A stretch of 64,000 bases of DNA. It comes from Phyto melanocephala (taxonomy: Eukaryota > Arthropoda > Insecta > Diptera > Rhinophoridae). Where the stretch lies: contig OW799235.1 in NCBI GenBank assembly GCA_941918925.1, forward strand, positions 42,996,701-43,060,700, read 5' to 3'. The position numbers and the translations under genes were made by a program. Of the stretch, positions 54,158 to 64,000 are shown one piece after another; the stretch's first letter is position 1, and the number at the start of each line of letters is the position of its first letter. Below the pieces are notes generated by a model. That model had not been told where the DNA came from. It saw only the letters and a program-made list of their open reading frames with translations, and did not search any database.

Positions 54158-55789
54158 ATGGGAAAGGATCCCTTACTTTCTCAAACTGGAGGACGACCTC
54201 CTAATAATTCTGGAAAAACATTATTAGCTGTTAAAAAGAAGACATTGGCTATTTCCAAAGGCACACATGTTGTAGCGAATTCAAATCATTCTATTGCTCA
54301 ACCTAATGTACAGAGTGTAAATAAGCCAGAGGCAAAAGCAACTGCTGTCAGAAATTCCCAGCTTGGCCAACAACTTCGTGATGCTGCTTTTGATAAACAG
54401 TCTCTACTAACGCAAGCAAAAGGAGATTTAGAAGAATCGTTTGTATCTGTACATAGCAACGTCCAAGTTTTGGAAAACATATAAATACCAATTCTATCAG
54501 AGGAACAAATTGAAACCTGTACGGACCATGAGCGATTGTCAATTTCATCAATGGAAGTCGAATTTCAAACAGTCAAAAACAAAAAACGAACATTTCAAGG
54601 TGACGTAAAAATTGATTTGGCTAATTGTCAATTTAAAAAATTAAATAAGTTGGTTGATAATGTAAATAGAACAAATAAATATTCTGTGTTAGGTGACTTA
54701 AATGTAGAGGCCGAAAGGCCAATTAGTTCCACAAATTTAGATTGTAGTAATTCAGGATTTATTGATAATACTTCTATTGTAAGAAACATAAATTCTTATT
54801 GCCCTCCCATATTTCTTGAAAATTAAAATATTAAATCTTTAATTGACCAGCTAAATTCCAAAAACGTAGAATTCAAAATTAAGAATCAGGGTAAATACAA
54901 GAGCAAACTGTACTTCAAAGACTCTTCTGCACATTCAGAAATGATGGAGCTTTTAAGGGAAAAGGAAATTCCTTCTTATACATACACTCAGAGCGTTGTT
55001 TGTAGAGGTTTGTATTATAAATCTGATATCAATGATATTAAATCGGAAATTGACATAATTGTCCCAGACACAGTTGACTCTATTTCAAAGTTTTCGACGG
55101 AATATTCAAGAAAACAAGGCATTGACACAGGTTTATTTTTAGTAACCCTCAAACCGAATCGTAAAGTAAATGAGTTCCTTGGCGTAAAATGTATCCTTAG
55201 ACAGTTAGTGACATGGGAACGGCCAAAGACTAGTATGAAAGTTCCACAGTGTTGGAGATGCCAAAGGTGGGGTCATTATTCTAAAAATTGTAGTCGCCCT
55301 TTTTCGTGTGTAAAATGTCATGAAAAGCATGCCCCAGGTGAATGTGCTATTGTCCCTGAGAATAATATATTACCGTTCTGCGTTAACTGCAATGAGAGTG
55401 GTCATACATCAAATTATAGGGGGTGTCCTGCATATAAGAAATACGTTTCTTATAGAAGAAAATCTTATGAGGAAGTAAAGTCTAGGAAAGTAACAGCAAC
55501 TGCTAATATTGAAATGGCTCTAAAACCATCTAATCATATTTCCAAAAATAAATCTTTTGCCAGTTTATTTAATGGTTTGACTGAAGTTCCTCTACAAAAC
55601 AGGCACGAAAAACCAGCTTTGATTCGGGAATTTATGGAAATCGCTAAAGAATTTTGTGGTCCGGAGTCTTTGACGCTAGAGGATAAAATTACTAATTTTA
55701 TAAAAAATTACAAGTCTATGACAAGAGATCAAGCCCGAAAGGAATGCTTGAGTTTAACTAAGGAAATTCAAGATGTCTATGGTCCGTAA
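54158..55789 (+). pseudogene. Jockey-like LINE ORF1 (gag-like), two stops
   Basis: ORF1 protein binds the element RNA. A single frame from ATG at 54158 to TAA at 55787-55789 is broken only by TAA at 54482-54484 and 54824-54826. The middle (about 54850-55240) resembles the PRE_C2HC domain of Jockey gag proteins. Zinc knuckles follow: CWRCQRWGHYSKNC, CVKCHEKHAPGEC and CVNCNESGHTSNYRGC. A C-terminal tail of 110 residues ends 17 bases into ORF2. Domain names are from known Jockey organisation; the knuckles are seen directly. Confidence 0.85.
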
Positions 55790-58488
55790 TTCTCTAAATT
55801 TAGTAACTTTTAATGTTGGTTCTCTTGTCAATATAGGAAGAAAAATTGAGCTTAATATGATATTAAATAAATTTAACATTGAAATGGCTTTTTTACAAGA
55901 AATGCATCTGCCCTTAAACGCAAATGTGTATTTTGACGACTATACAGTTCTAAGGGACGAAAGTCAATTAGGTATAGCGGTTAAAAATTTTATTTCCTTT
56001 TCAAAAGTATGCATTCCAAACCTTCGTTTTCCAAATTTATTTATTGTAATAAACGTTTCGTTAAATGGTAGCAGTAAGAAAATTCTTTGTGGGTCAATTT
56101 ATTTTCCAAGTAACTGCAATCGTCAAATTATACATAGTGGTATGTCTTTCATTTTGAGTTTTTCAAACAGTTATGATGGGTTGATATTAGGTGGGGATTT
56201 GAATGCAAAGCACTCTTCTTGGGGTGATATAAGCAACAACTTTAATGGCGAAATTCTCTCAAATTGGGTTCAGGATGAATCAATTTCAGTTACTCGTATA
56301 TGTGATTCACATCCCACCTACCCAGGCGGATGCTCTCATTTAGACCATTTTATAGTAAGCAATAATTTTATTAAAAATTCCGTTCCAAATTTTAAGACAT
56401 TTACACTGCCTACTTTTTCGGATCATCTTCCTTTAGGTCTTCATATTTCATTATTAGATTTTAACTTTATTTTCAAAATTCCTAACCATTTTGTGTCTTT
56501 CAAAGGCACATTCAAAATTGACGTCAGTAATACCCTATTAAATCATTTTCCTCCGGATAATAGAAATTTATCAAATAGAGAAATAGATTGTTTTATAGAA
56601 GAATTTAATACCACAATAAATTTTATGACGAAAATTCATTCCACAAAATTTATAAGGAAAAATGAAAAATATATTTAAAAGGACTCTGAACAGAAAACAT
56701 CCTGAATACTTGCTAATTTCAAAGCAAATTGATTTAATTAAAATAGTTATAAAGGAGCAGATTGAGTTAGAGCAGGCAAATATTTTTATTGAAAAATTAA
56801 AAGAAATAAAACCTGGACCAATGGCTTATAAACGAATTTTTAAGATTATTGGAAATGCGAATCCATCTGGTGTTAAAGATATATCCGTTAACGGTGTAAA
56901 TATTACAGATGTGAATCACAAATTAGATATTTTAAAAGATCATTTTTCCTCTGTTTATCAGTGTTCTCCACCTAATAGAAATGTTTCACAAGTTAATGAG
57001 GCCATCCATGAAACAATTTCACAACTCTCAAATCAACTAACATACAATGACAATACAACTTCATTAAACAACGAGGGTTATTTAAAGTTTACAAGTTTAA
57101 ATAATCTTTTGGAAATTTCTTGGCAGATAATTAATAAAAAGTCGTGTGGTTTGGATAATAGATCGAACTATTTAATTAAGAAATTTCCTATTAAAGCCTT
57201 TGAATACCTTACCATATTATTTAATAATTGCTTGAACAACTCCTATTTTCCTATTTCATGGAAAATTGCAAGAATCATTCCTATACCAAAACAGAAGGGT
57301 AAAATTGATATTGACAGCTTAAGACCAATTTCATTACTTTCTAATGTAGGAAAGTTATTTGAAAAAATAATTCGGGAAAAAATGGATATAGATCTGAATG
57401 AGCCATATATCTCTCAGAAACAGTTTGGGTTTAAGAAAGGTAATTCCACAGTGCATGCTCTTCTAAGTTTTCACACTGATGTCGTTAAAAATTTACGAAA
57501 AGGTCATTGCACTGTTGCAGTATCACTTGACGTAGAAAAAGCTTTTGATAAGGCCTATCATAATGGCATACTTTATAAAATGATAGGACTTGGTTTTAAC
57601 GCAGCAATTATAAAACTTTTTAAAAGCTTTTTTGATGACAGGAAATTTTACGTTCAAATTGATGATTTGTCTTCTTCTCTGGGTGATATTTATTGTGGTG
57701 TTCCACAGGGCTCTGTATTGGCACCTCTTTTGTACAACATATTTATTCATGATTTTCCCCATGAATTTAATAACTCTAAGGGTACACTTTATGCTGACGA
57801 TTCATTACTTTATTCTCATGATGAATCTCCTTTAGTAGCGCTCCAACGTGTTTCATCGCACCTTAAATATGTTGATGAATATTATTCTCACTGGGGAATA
57901 AAAATTAATGCTTCCAAGAGCAACGCTATATGTTTACATAATGCTTCTGGAAAATGCAAATATACTGTTGTCCCAGAAAGCAAAAATTTGAAATTAACGT
58001 TAAATAGTTCGGAAATCATATTTAAGGATAGCGTGAAGTATCTTGGAGTAAACTTTTATAAATTGTTAAAGTTTAATAAGCATGTAGTTTATAATTTAGA
58101 AAAGGCAAATCGAGTTAAAGGTGCTTTTTCGAGATTGTTTAATAGTAAATCTTTACCAGTTAACACAAAATTACTTTTGTACAAAGTAAGTATAAGACCA
58201 ATTCTTTTATATGCATTTCCAATATGGTTTAGCATATCTAAAACAATGATGAAAAGAATGGAGGTATTTGAGCGCCATATTGTACGAAAGTGCATTGGAA
58301 AAAATTTTAAGTCTTTTGAGAAAAGGTTTTCGAATAAATTTATATACAAGCGGGCGAACATATCTCCTATTTCCATTTATGCTATTGATTCGTTAAGGCA
58401 TTTTGTAGAAAGATTGACTTACTTTGAAGGCAGTGGTAATGCAGGATATTTTGTCCTGCGAGCAGGAATTCAGTTGGTCAATCACTAA
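55773..58488 (+). pseudogene. Jockey-like LINE ORF2 (endonuclease and RT), one frameshift
   Basis: ORF2 nicks the target and copies the RNA. The first frame, from ATG at 55773 overlapping ORF1, holds an APE-type endonuclease: LNLVTFNVGS, E in FLQEMHL, GGDLNAKHSSWG, LDHFIVS and FSDHLPLG, so catalytic residues look complete. Near 56665 a one-base shift in an A-rich run leads to the RT frame 56662-58488: RPISLLSNVGKLFEKI, QFGFKKGNSTVHALLSF, SLDVEKAFD, GVPQGSVLAPLLYNIF and LYADDSLLY with an intact YADD. The thumb ends near 58488 without RNase H. If the shift were read through, the enzyme would look competent, but as written it is broken. Confidence 0.87.
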
Positions 58489-58975
58489 TTATCTTTCCGC
58501 GATTGGAATTTTAAGGGAACGACCAGATAGTGTTTCTGGTCAAAACTTTTATTCATGTAGTACTCCCGGGGTACATAGGGGGTAATTTATATTTATTTAT
58601 CATTATTATTATTATTATTTTTTTTTCTTTTTGTTTCGTTTTTTATTATAATTTTATAGTAATAAGTAGTCTTAAGATTTAGTTTTTAAGTTTTTTATTA
58701 GTATTAAGTTTACAAGGAGTAGATATTACTCTACTAGTTTAGTAAAATGCCGGGAGCAAGCATTGTTTATTTTAAAAATGTAATTTTTTTTAAATTTTTC
58801 TTTATTTAATTTCTCAAATTTTGATAAGCCTGTCGCATAATCATTAAGTACTTATGTAATTAAAATAATACGGTATAGTTTTAAGTATTCTAATATTTAA
58901 TGTTTGTAAATCTTGTACAATGGAAAAAATGAAGTCTCAATAAAGTTAACTAACTAACTAACTATATTATTAACA

Positions 58976-59071
58976 AGAAATGTGTTCTTTTTGGTGATCC
59001 TAAATATTATTTATTTAAATATTGTTAAATATTGATTTTAAGTACAATAACAATTTCTATGCATGATAGAT
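58976..59071. other. No recognised feature
   Basis: AT-rich DNA between the LINE duplication and the next MITE. Confidence 0.5.
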
Positions 59072-59074
59072 TAA

Positions 59075-59348
59075 GTGCCACTATTACAACTTGCCTTTAG
59101 TTGAAGCAAAGACAATAGACTATATACATATATATATAGTATTTATATTGTCTTTGGTTGAAGGTAGGATTTTGTCTGCTCGATAAATAGCTTTGCATTA
59201 TTACAACTTCCATTTTTTTATTGTTATTATTAATTTTAATAATATTTAATGAATAAAAAAATAATAAATTAAGGGTTTATAATGCAAAGCCATTTATCTG
59301 CCGAACAAAATCCTGCCTTTAGCTAACGACAAGTTGTAATAATGGCCC
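59075..59348. mobile_element. PIF/Harbinger-like MITE, short copy
   Basis: Left end GTGCCACTATTACAACTTGC and inverted right end GGGCCATTATTACAACTTGT are flanked by TAA at 59072-59074 and 59349-59351. Inner blocks (GATTTTGTCTGCTCGATAAA and its inverted partner) extend the pairing, so the 274-bp copy is largely palindromic. The termini match the MITE at 40284. Confidence 0.88.
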
Positions 59349-59351
59349 TAA

Positions 59352-60670
59352 GTCTACTTAAAAATTGATAATTGGTCAATAAAAATGGAATATTATTGTA
59401 ATTTGAAGAAACAAATCAATTGAATTTACATATTATAGATAATTTCAAAATTCAACTCGTAGTTTTTTAAATTCAATTACCAATTTCGAAATTCTATTTA
59501 CTATTTTTGAAATTTTATTAATAACTTTTGAAATACATTAGATCATTTTCAAAATTAAGTTTGAAAATATAGTGCATAGTTCTGAAATACCGTCAAAAAT
59601 GTTAAAGCATGGGTAATTCGTTTATTCAAACTAATAACAATATTAATATCGAAAAACAACGTTTAATTTGTGTTTTTGACCACGTTAGTAACTAAAGATA
59701 CTATTTGAAGTTCGACTCGATCTATATATGTATTGCATTTTGAAACAAATGCAATATTTTTTGTTACGGTCTCATAGTTTTGTATATGTGTTTTATGTTA
59801 TTTTTTTACTTATTTTTAAAACATATGTGATGTATTGAATTAAAAGTTAAGTCACCGTTATGTTCTCATAGTTTTTACATGTTTTTATGTTTTTTATTAA
59901 CTTTTTTTAAATAAAAATGTGATGTATTGAAGTAAGAGTTATGTTTTCAATAAATAAAAATATGTACAGTAGTATATTTGTGGGCTTTCTGGGACACCAA
60001 ATTCATCCTTATGGAGATTGCATGAGGATGAATTTTTGTTTTAAATTTTCATCCCAATGGTAATTTCCCATAAGGATGAATTTTTGTTAATAATTTAAAA
60101 TATTCATCCCAATGGTAATTTCCATAAGGCTGATTTTTAATTTTTGGTTGATATGCATTTTGTTATTGGTTTGTTTGTCTCAAGTTTCAATTAAAATTTT
60201 TTTATTGTCTGCAATTTACTCATACGGATGATTTTTTTGTTGTTAAAATTTTTTTTAAAATTGTGTTGTTAAAATTTTTTTTTAAATTGTAATATGAGAA
60301 AATGCAAAGGTAAATTATTATTTGTAAATACATATATAAATACTTACATATATAAATATGTGCATACAAACTTACATGTTTTAGAAAATGTATGTGCAAA
60401 ATTGTTTAAATAAGAATGTTAAGAGATGAATTTTCACAGATGAATAATTTAAGAGAAAATAATTTTTATTGAATGTAATTATAGTTTTCCATAAAGATGA
60501 ATAATTAAAGAGAAAATGATCGTTTGAGTGATTTTTATTAAAACAGTAAAGAGGGATTGAATAAAAAAATATATGGAAATAAACTCAAGATATACTTATA
60601 TATAAAAGAACGATAATGATAATATTTTTCCTCATTAGTCTAATCAATACTTAAAAGTATGCTTAATAAA
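59352..60670. other. AT-rich region, possible left flank or end of the Polinton
   Basis: No gene. 59995-60240 holds repeated CATAAGGATGAATTTTTG and CATCCCAATGGTAATTTCC words. AGTAGTATATTTGTGGG near 59973 could be a Polinton terminus, since those begin AG, but the other end lies outside the window. Confidence 0.4.
59995..60240. repeat. Short imperfect repeats in both orientations
   Basis: TCATCCCAATGGTAATTTCC occurs at about 60049 and 60104, and GGATGAATTTTTG at about 60026 and 60075. ATTCATCCTTATGG at 60001 is an inverted form. The arrangement is a two-unit tandem repeat of about 55 bp with flanking variants. Confidence 0.6.
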
Positions 60671-61032
60671 ATGGTAAGAAATCGCATCATATTTAGAAGT
60701 TTTTTCTAATTTTATTTAAAATATTTTAGATGTATGATCAAATAATAAATATTGCCCAAGGTTTAATACCTCAGTATACAAAAATTGATGATATCCCCCT
60801 ACATCAACCATATAAAGTCCTAAGGTTTGAGTGGAAGGAATCACAATATGGATCAAAAGTCATAGCATATTTGGATAATAATAAATGGTTTTATCTTCCT
60901 CAAAGAATTACAAAATTTTTAAATAAAGAAGATCCATACTTATCTGAAATGAATGATAAAGTGTGGACAATTATTTACAAAGGTCGACAATCAGCAAATG
61001 GTTTAGCAGTATTTGAATTAAACTACAATTAA
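60671..61032 (+). CDS. Small Polinton-associated protein, about 100 residues, unknown role
   Basis: The frame from ATG at 60730 to TAA at 61030 gives 100 residues. The core (LHQPYKVLRFEWKESQYGSK, NNKWFYLPQRITKFLNK) resembles small proteins I associate with Polinton-like elements of arthropods. The alternating strands suggest a compact beta fold, perhaps nucleic-acid binding; that is a guess. An upstream ATG at 60671 followed by GTAAGA, and TTTTAG before 60730, suggest a 56-bp intron that would add one methionine. It is followed by AATAAATAAA-type polyadenylation signals near 61065 and converges on the minus-strand gene. Confidence 0.65.
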
Positions 61033-61129
61033 GAATTTAAATGTTAAAAACCTCTACCATAAAGTAAATAAATAAAAATACATTTTTTTAATTTAAAAAT
61101 ATTAAATCATTTGTTTTATTCTTTGTTTC

Positions 61130-61579
61130 TTAAAAATCTAAACTTAAGGCTAATAAGATTTGGTCACCATCCTCATCCATATATTGCTCATATGATGGTG
61201 GTGCAGCTGATAATGTTGTTGAATCTAAACTTAAGGCTAATAAGATTTGGTCACCATCCTCATCCATATATTGCTCATATGATGATGACACTGCAGTTGA
61301 TGATGTTGTTGATTGTTCTGCTGTTGATGTGGATGATGTTGTTGGTAGCCATCCTGATATTGCAGTTGATGATGTTGTTGATTGTTCTGCTGTTGATGTG
61401 GGTGATGTTGTTGGTAGCCATCCTGATATATCTGTTATATATGAGGATGGTTTTATTTTTTTGTAACTTTTAGCCTTTTTAAAGGCAAAATTATGAAAAT
61501 TTAAAAAATGTCTTTTTTTGTTTGCGACATTTAAAAAAGAAACATAGCGACAAAACTCGCACTTTAACTTTGAGCCCAT
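61130..61579 (-). CDS. Zinc-finger protein with duplicated acidic repeats
   Basis: ATG at 61577-61579 follows an AAAA context and opens 149 codons. Residues 7-29 form a C2H2-type finger (CEFCRYVSF...KKRHFLNFH). A lysine-rich stretch follows. Then come two copies of ISGWLPTTSxTSTAEQSTTS and two copies of SYEQYMDEDGDQILLALSLD near the C terminus. Both repeats are also nearly identical at the DNA level (66-bp and about 78-bp units). The acidic plus hydrophobic end could be an interaction or activation segment; that is inference. The gene lies between the small gene and the polymerase, divergent from the latter. I do not recognise a named homologue. Confidence 0.65.
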   Translation of the reverse strand: MGSKLKCEFCRYVSFLNVANKKRHFLNFHNFAFKKAKSYKKIKPSSYITDISGWLPTTSPTSTAEQSTTSSTAISGWLPTTSSTSTAEQSTTSSTAVSSSYEQYMDEDGDQILLALSLDSTTLSAAPPSYEQYMDEDGDQILLALSLDF

Positions 61580-62244
61580 TTTTCTAAATTAAAAATTATT
61601 TTCAAAATATTTATTGAGAAAGCCTCATAATTTTAAACAAAGCATATTTTGAAATATAATCCCAGGAAGTCGTTGAATTTAATTTTAAAATTGCCTTTGA
61701 TTTTAGCATACATACATATATAATATTGTATAAGAATTTTATGTATATATATTAGAACACCTCATATTTTTCGAACAATTTGATTTGAGTTCAAAAATGA
61801 TAAACCAAGCATATTTTGAAATAGAATCCGATAAAAACGCCACTTTAATTTCAGGTAAATTTAACTTTGAATTTAACATATATATATGTATATATATATA
61901 TATATATATATACATATGTACATACATATATAGACATAAGAATTTTATAATTAGAGTCAACAAACTAAAAAGCATAATTATGTAATAATTTAAAGAACAA
62001 CAGTACACATTTCAAAATGACCTTGAACAAAGCTAACCAAATATGAATTTAATATTTAAATAAGTAAAAGCAATAGCCAGTGCAATTCATAGTATTGTTC
62101 ACTAAAGTAATCGGTCAATTTGTCTGTATAAAAATTAAAGATTTTGTGTGTAAATCTAAAACAAATAATATAAACTGTAATTTAAAATTAAGTTAACAAA
62201 TTGTTAAACTTCTTTAAATAAAATAAGAAAAACTTAAAATAAAA
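61580..62244. promoter_or_regulatory. Divergent intergenic region of the Polinton
   Basis: 665 bp between the minus-strand zinc-finger gene and the polymerase, so it should hold both promoters. A diverged tandem duplication of about 166 bp is visible: AAGCATATTTTGAAATATAA at 61640 and AAGCATATTTTGAAATAGAA at 61808. A (TA)n tract lies at 61880-61912. Confidence 0.5.
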
Positions 62245-64000
62245 ATGGCTTTTGTGTGTTATGAATGTAAAACAATTTTTAGTGATATCGAAAGTCTTAA
62301 AAGGCATGAGAGGACTCATGCATCTTGTTCAAAAGGAGTGGTTTCTAAAAAATCTTCATTAGATGTGAAGATAATTAGAAGTGCCTTTAAATCTAGATTG
62401 CTAACTCTATCTTATGACAATAAAAAAGAAGAATGCCTCTTACCAGAGCTATTTATGAAAGAGGCTTGCGCACCAATTAAGCAGGAGGTTAATAAATTTT
62501 TAAAAATACATAATGCCCTGAAATTTAATATGGAGTTTTATGCCTTGTACGCCAAGCCTAACATGGATACCTTAGAAGACACTCCATTGGAAGTGAAAAC
62601 CTTCCAAACAAAAATGAAGGAAATTTTCAACATGGAGGAGTTTGATGATCTATTTGAGAGAAAAACTCAAAATATTTTACAGAAAATGGAGGAATTTCAG
62701 GAAAAGGACAGTGGTTGGACTCTTATACAACTCATTAAAATTGAAGTCAACTTAAATAAACATCAACCATTAAGAGGAACATCATACATTCCGTTACCGA
62801 AAAAATTAACATTAAAAAAGGCCTGCATAAATGTACAAAATAATGATGAATTTTGTTTCAAATGGTGCATAATATCAGCCATTTCAGATTTAAAAACACA
62901 TGCAGAGCGCACTTTTAAATATAAAGTAAATATCAGTTTTAATATTATAAATATAAATGGTTACAGTTTAAATTTCAACGGATTAAGCTTCCCGCTAAAA
63001 ATTAAAGATATAAAAATATTTGAAAGCAACAATCATAATATTAGTATAAATGTTTTTGGCTATGATGAAAAAGCAGACTTAGTATTGGGTCCCTATTATA
63101 AAACAAAAGCGAAAAAAATTAAGCACATCAACATTCTATTTCTTCAAAAATGTATTGGAGAGGATGTTGTTTCACATTATGTGTGGATTAAAAATATTTC
63201 AAGGTTAGTAAAAGTGCATAAAATTACTTTAAATTGCTATTTTTATCTTGTACTACATTTCTTTCTATTTAGTTTATATGTTAAACTTATATATTTATAT
63301 TCTAATTTTTGCAGACTTATTAAATCTCAACAAACAAGACATCATGAAAGTATTTTTGTATGTGATGATTGTTTACAGTATTTTCATCAAAAAGTGAAAC
63401 TTCAGAAACACCAGAAGAATTGCACAAAAAGAATATCATACGTCCCAAGCCCAGATAAGTCTGTTTTAGAATTTAACAATTTTAGCAATAAGTTAGACTT
63501 ACCGTTTGTTATATATGCAGATTCGGAGTGCATATTTGAAAATATTCAAACATGCATTCCGAAAGGGGATATTTCATCAACGACTTTAGTTGATAGACAT
63601 ATTCCATATGCATTTGCTTATTATATAAAATGTAGTTTTAGTAATAGTTTAAACAAATTTTGCAGTTTTAAGGGATTAGAGTCACCAAAATTATTTATAG
63701 AAAGTCTGGTGAATGATGTTAAATATTTATATTTAAATTTCATCTCAAAAAGTAAAACAATGACACCCTTAACTGAACTGGAAAAACTTGATTTCGATAG
63801 AAATGACATTTGTCATATTTGCTCTAAAATTATTGTAAATGAAGTTAAAGTAAGAGATCACTGTCATTTCAGTGGAAAATATAGGGGGCCAGCACATAAC
63901 TCATGTAATAACAATTATAAAACTCCAAAGTTTTTCCCCGTTATTTTCCATAACTTTTCATCTTACGATTGTCATTTATTTGTTAAGGAGTTGAACAAAA
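62245..64000 (+). CDS. polB: Protein-primed DNA polymerase B, N-terminal part, open at window edge
   Basis: The enzyme would replicate the Polinton from a protein primer. ATG at 62245 opens at least 585 codons with no stop. Residues 5-25 are a C2H2 finger (CYECKTIF...KRHERTH). A conserved insect-Polinton block follows (SGWTLIQLIKIEVNLNKHQP, SYIPLPKKL, CFKWCIISAI), then HYVWIKNISRL. After a probable 111-bp intron come CDDCLQYF, a finger-like pair and the 3'-5' exonuclease: Exo I as VIYADSECIF (D and E), a zinc cluster CHICSK...HCHFSGKYRGPAHNSCN, and Exo II as IFHNFSSYDCHLF. The polymerase palm lies beyond 64000. Expected full length is over 1000 residues. Confidence 0.85.
   Translation, partial: MAFVCYECKTIFSDIESLKRHERTHASCSKGVVSKKSSLDVKIIRSAFKSRLLTLSYDNKKEECLLPELFMKEACAPIKQEVNKFLKIHNALKFNMEFYALYAKPNMDTLEDTPLEVKTFQTKMKEIFNMEEFDDLFERKTQNILQKMEEFQEKDSGWTLIQLIKIEVNLNKHQPLRGTSYIPLPKKLTLKKACINVQNNDEFCFKWCIISAISDLKTHAERTFKYKVNISFNIININGYSLNFNGLSFPLKIKDIKIFESNNHNISINVFGYDEKADLVLGPYYKTKAKKIKHINILFLQKCIGEDVVSHYVWIKNISRLVKVHKITLNCYFYLVLHFFLFSLYVKLIYLYSNFCRLIKSQQTRHHESIFVCDDCLQYFHQKVKLQKHQKNCTKRISYVPSPDKSVLEFNNFSNKLDLPFVIYADSECIFENIQTCIPKGDISSTTLVDRHIPYAFAYYIKCSFSNSLNKFCSFKGLESPKLFIESLVNDVKYLYLNFISKSKTMTPLTELEKLDFDRNDICHICSKIIVNEVKVRDHCHFSGKYRGPAHNSCNNNYKTPKFFPVIFHNFSSYDCHLFVKELNK
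63204..63314 (+). other. Probable intron in the Polinton polymerase gene
   Basis: Donor AAG|GTTAGT at 63203/63204 and acceptor TTTTTGCAG|AC at 63314/63315 bound 111 bp of T-rich sequence. Splicing joins NISR to LIKSQQTRHHE in phase. The intron is a multiple of three without stop codons, so unspliced RNA would also be open, with a hydrophobic 37-residue insert. Confidence 0.7.

Larger units (their letters stand above)
53976..58964 (+). mobile_element. Jockey-like LINE, near full length
   Basis: TATTATTAACA at 53965-53975 is repeated exactly at 58965-58975 and brackets a 4989-bp element: a 180-bp 5' leader starting GGATTCTCTTGTC, ORF1, ORF2, and a 3' UTR ending with AATAAAG and GTTAACTAACTAACTAACTA. 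An 11-bp duplication is typical of endonuclease-made LINE insertions. The tail is an AACT repeat rather than poly(A). ORF2 has no RNase H. The defects are two in-frame stops in ORF1 and one shift in ORF2, so it is a fairly recent copy. Confidence 0.9.
60671..64000 (+). mobile_element. Polinton/Maverick, left portion, continues beyond the window
   Basis: Three genes lie close together: a 100-residue plus-strand protein, a convergent minus-strand zinc-finger protein, and a plus-strand protein-primed DNA polymerase B running off the edge. The polymerase is the hallmark of Polintons and related adintovirus-like elements. All frames in view are open, which suggests a recent or active copy. Integrase, capsid, protease and ATPase genes would be expected to the right of the window. 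The termini are not defined. Confidence 0.8.

Noticed and set aside
61111..61473. Plus-strand frame with repeats of L, M and V residues
   Set aside because: It is the shadow of the minus-strand zinc-finger gene and its DNA repeats; its composition is unlike a natural protein.
1..64000. A host protein-coding gene, rRNA or tRNA gene
   Set aside because: Every long frame with recognisable motifs belongs to a mobile element, and I found no complete tRNA or rRNA sequence by eye.

Overview
The window reads as intergenic or heterochromatin-like DNA of a brachyceran fly, most likely a calyptrate. It is very AT-rich and has no convincing host gene. It carries fly-type repeat families: mini-me/DINE-like elements with a (GTCY)n proto-microsatellite, LOA- and Jockey-type LINEs, and tRNA-Lys-primed Ty3/gypsy elements. 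Almost every base I can assign belongs to a transposable element, many nested in one another and most broken. Species and family names are inference; I had no database.

Layout. 23-3143: a Transib (RAG1-related) DNA transposon on the minus strand, with termini and near-perfect 5-bp target duplication. 3149-4545: an unclassified non-coding repeat. 4545-8104: pieces of two Ty3/gypsy elements, a minus-strand gag plus LTR abutting a plus-strand RNase H/integrase plus LTR. 8149-23020: gypsy element 1 with both LTRs, opened by a long-TIR DNA transposon of a family I cannot name (14343-17690), a LOA-type LINE (17691-21290) and a hAT-type MITE inside its 3' LTR (22357-22954). 24753-28307: a Tigger/pogo element carrying two MITEs, one of them inside its transposase gene. 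28310-34987: gypsy element 2, truncated in integrase, with a mini-me in its leader. 34990-37690: a minus-strand CR1/Jockey-like LINE. 37860-38285: six 71-bp tandem repeats grown from the pol gene of the adjacent minus-strand gypsy fragment (38286-40080). 40284-41528: two PIF/Harbinger-like MITEs, each containing a smaller foldback. 42480-53828: gypsy element 3 with ATAT target duplication, whose 5' LTR is split after 15 bp by a 5.85-kb segment bounded by mini-me termini and containing a reversed mini-me with a mariner derivative inside it. 53976-58964: a nearly complete Jockey-like LINE with an 11-bp target duplication. 59075-59348: a short relative of the 40284 MITE. 60671-64000: the left part of a Polinton/Maverick, with a small conserved-looking gene, a minus-strand zinc-finger protein with internal repeats, and the N-terminal 585 codons of protein-primed DNA polymerase B, open at the window edge.

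How the parts work together. The LTR elements each show the usual gag, protease, reverse transcriptase, RNase H and integrase order, but every copy has stops, frameshifts or deletions. The most intact coding units are the Jockey-like LINE (two stops in ORF1, one frameshift in ORF2), the 490-codon integrase at 5942-7414, and the Polinton genes, which show no disabling mutation in the window. The nesting gives relative ages: gypsy 1 is older than the three elements inside it, Tigger is older than its two MITEs, and gypsy 3 (LTRs about 98% identical by eye) is older than the mini-me-bounded segment in its LTR.
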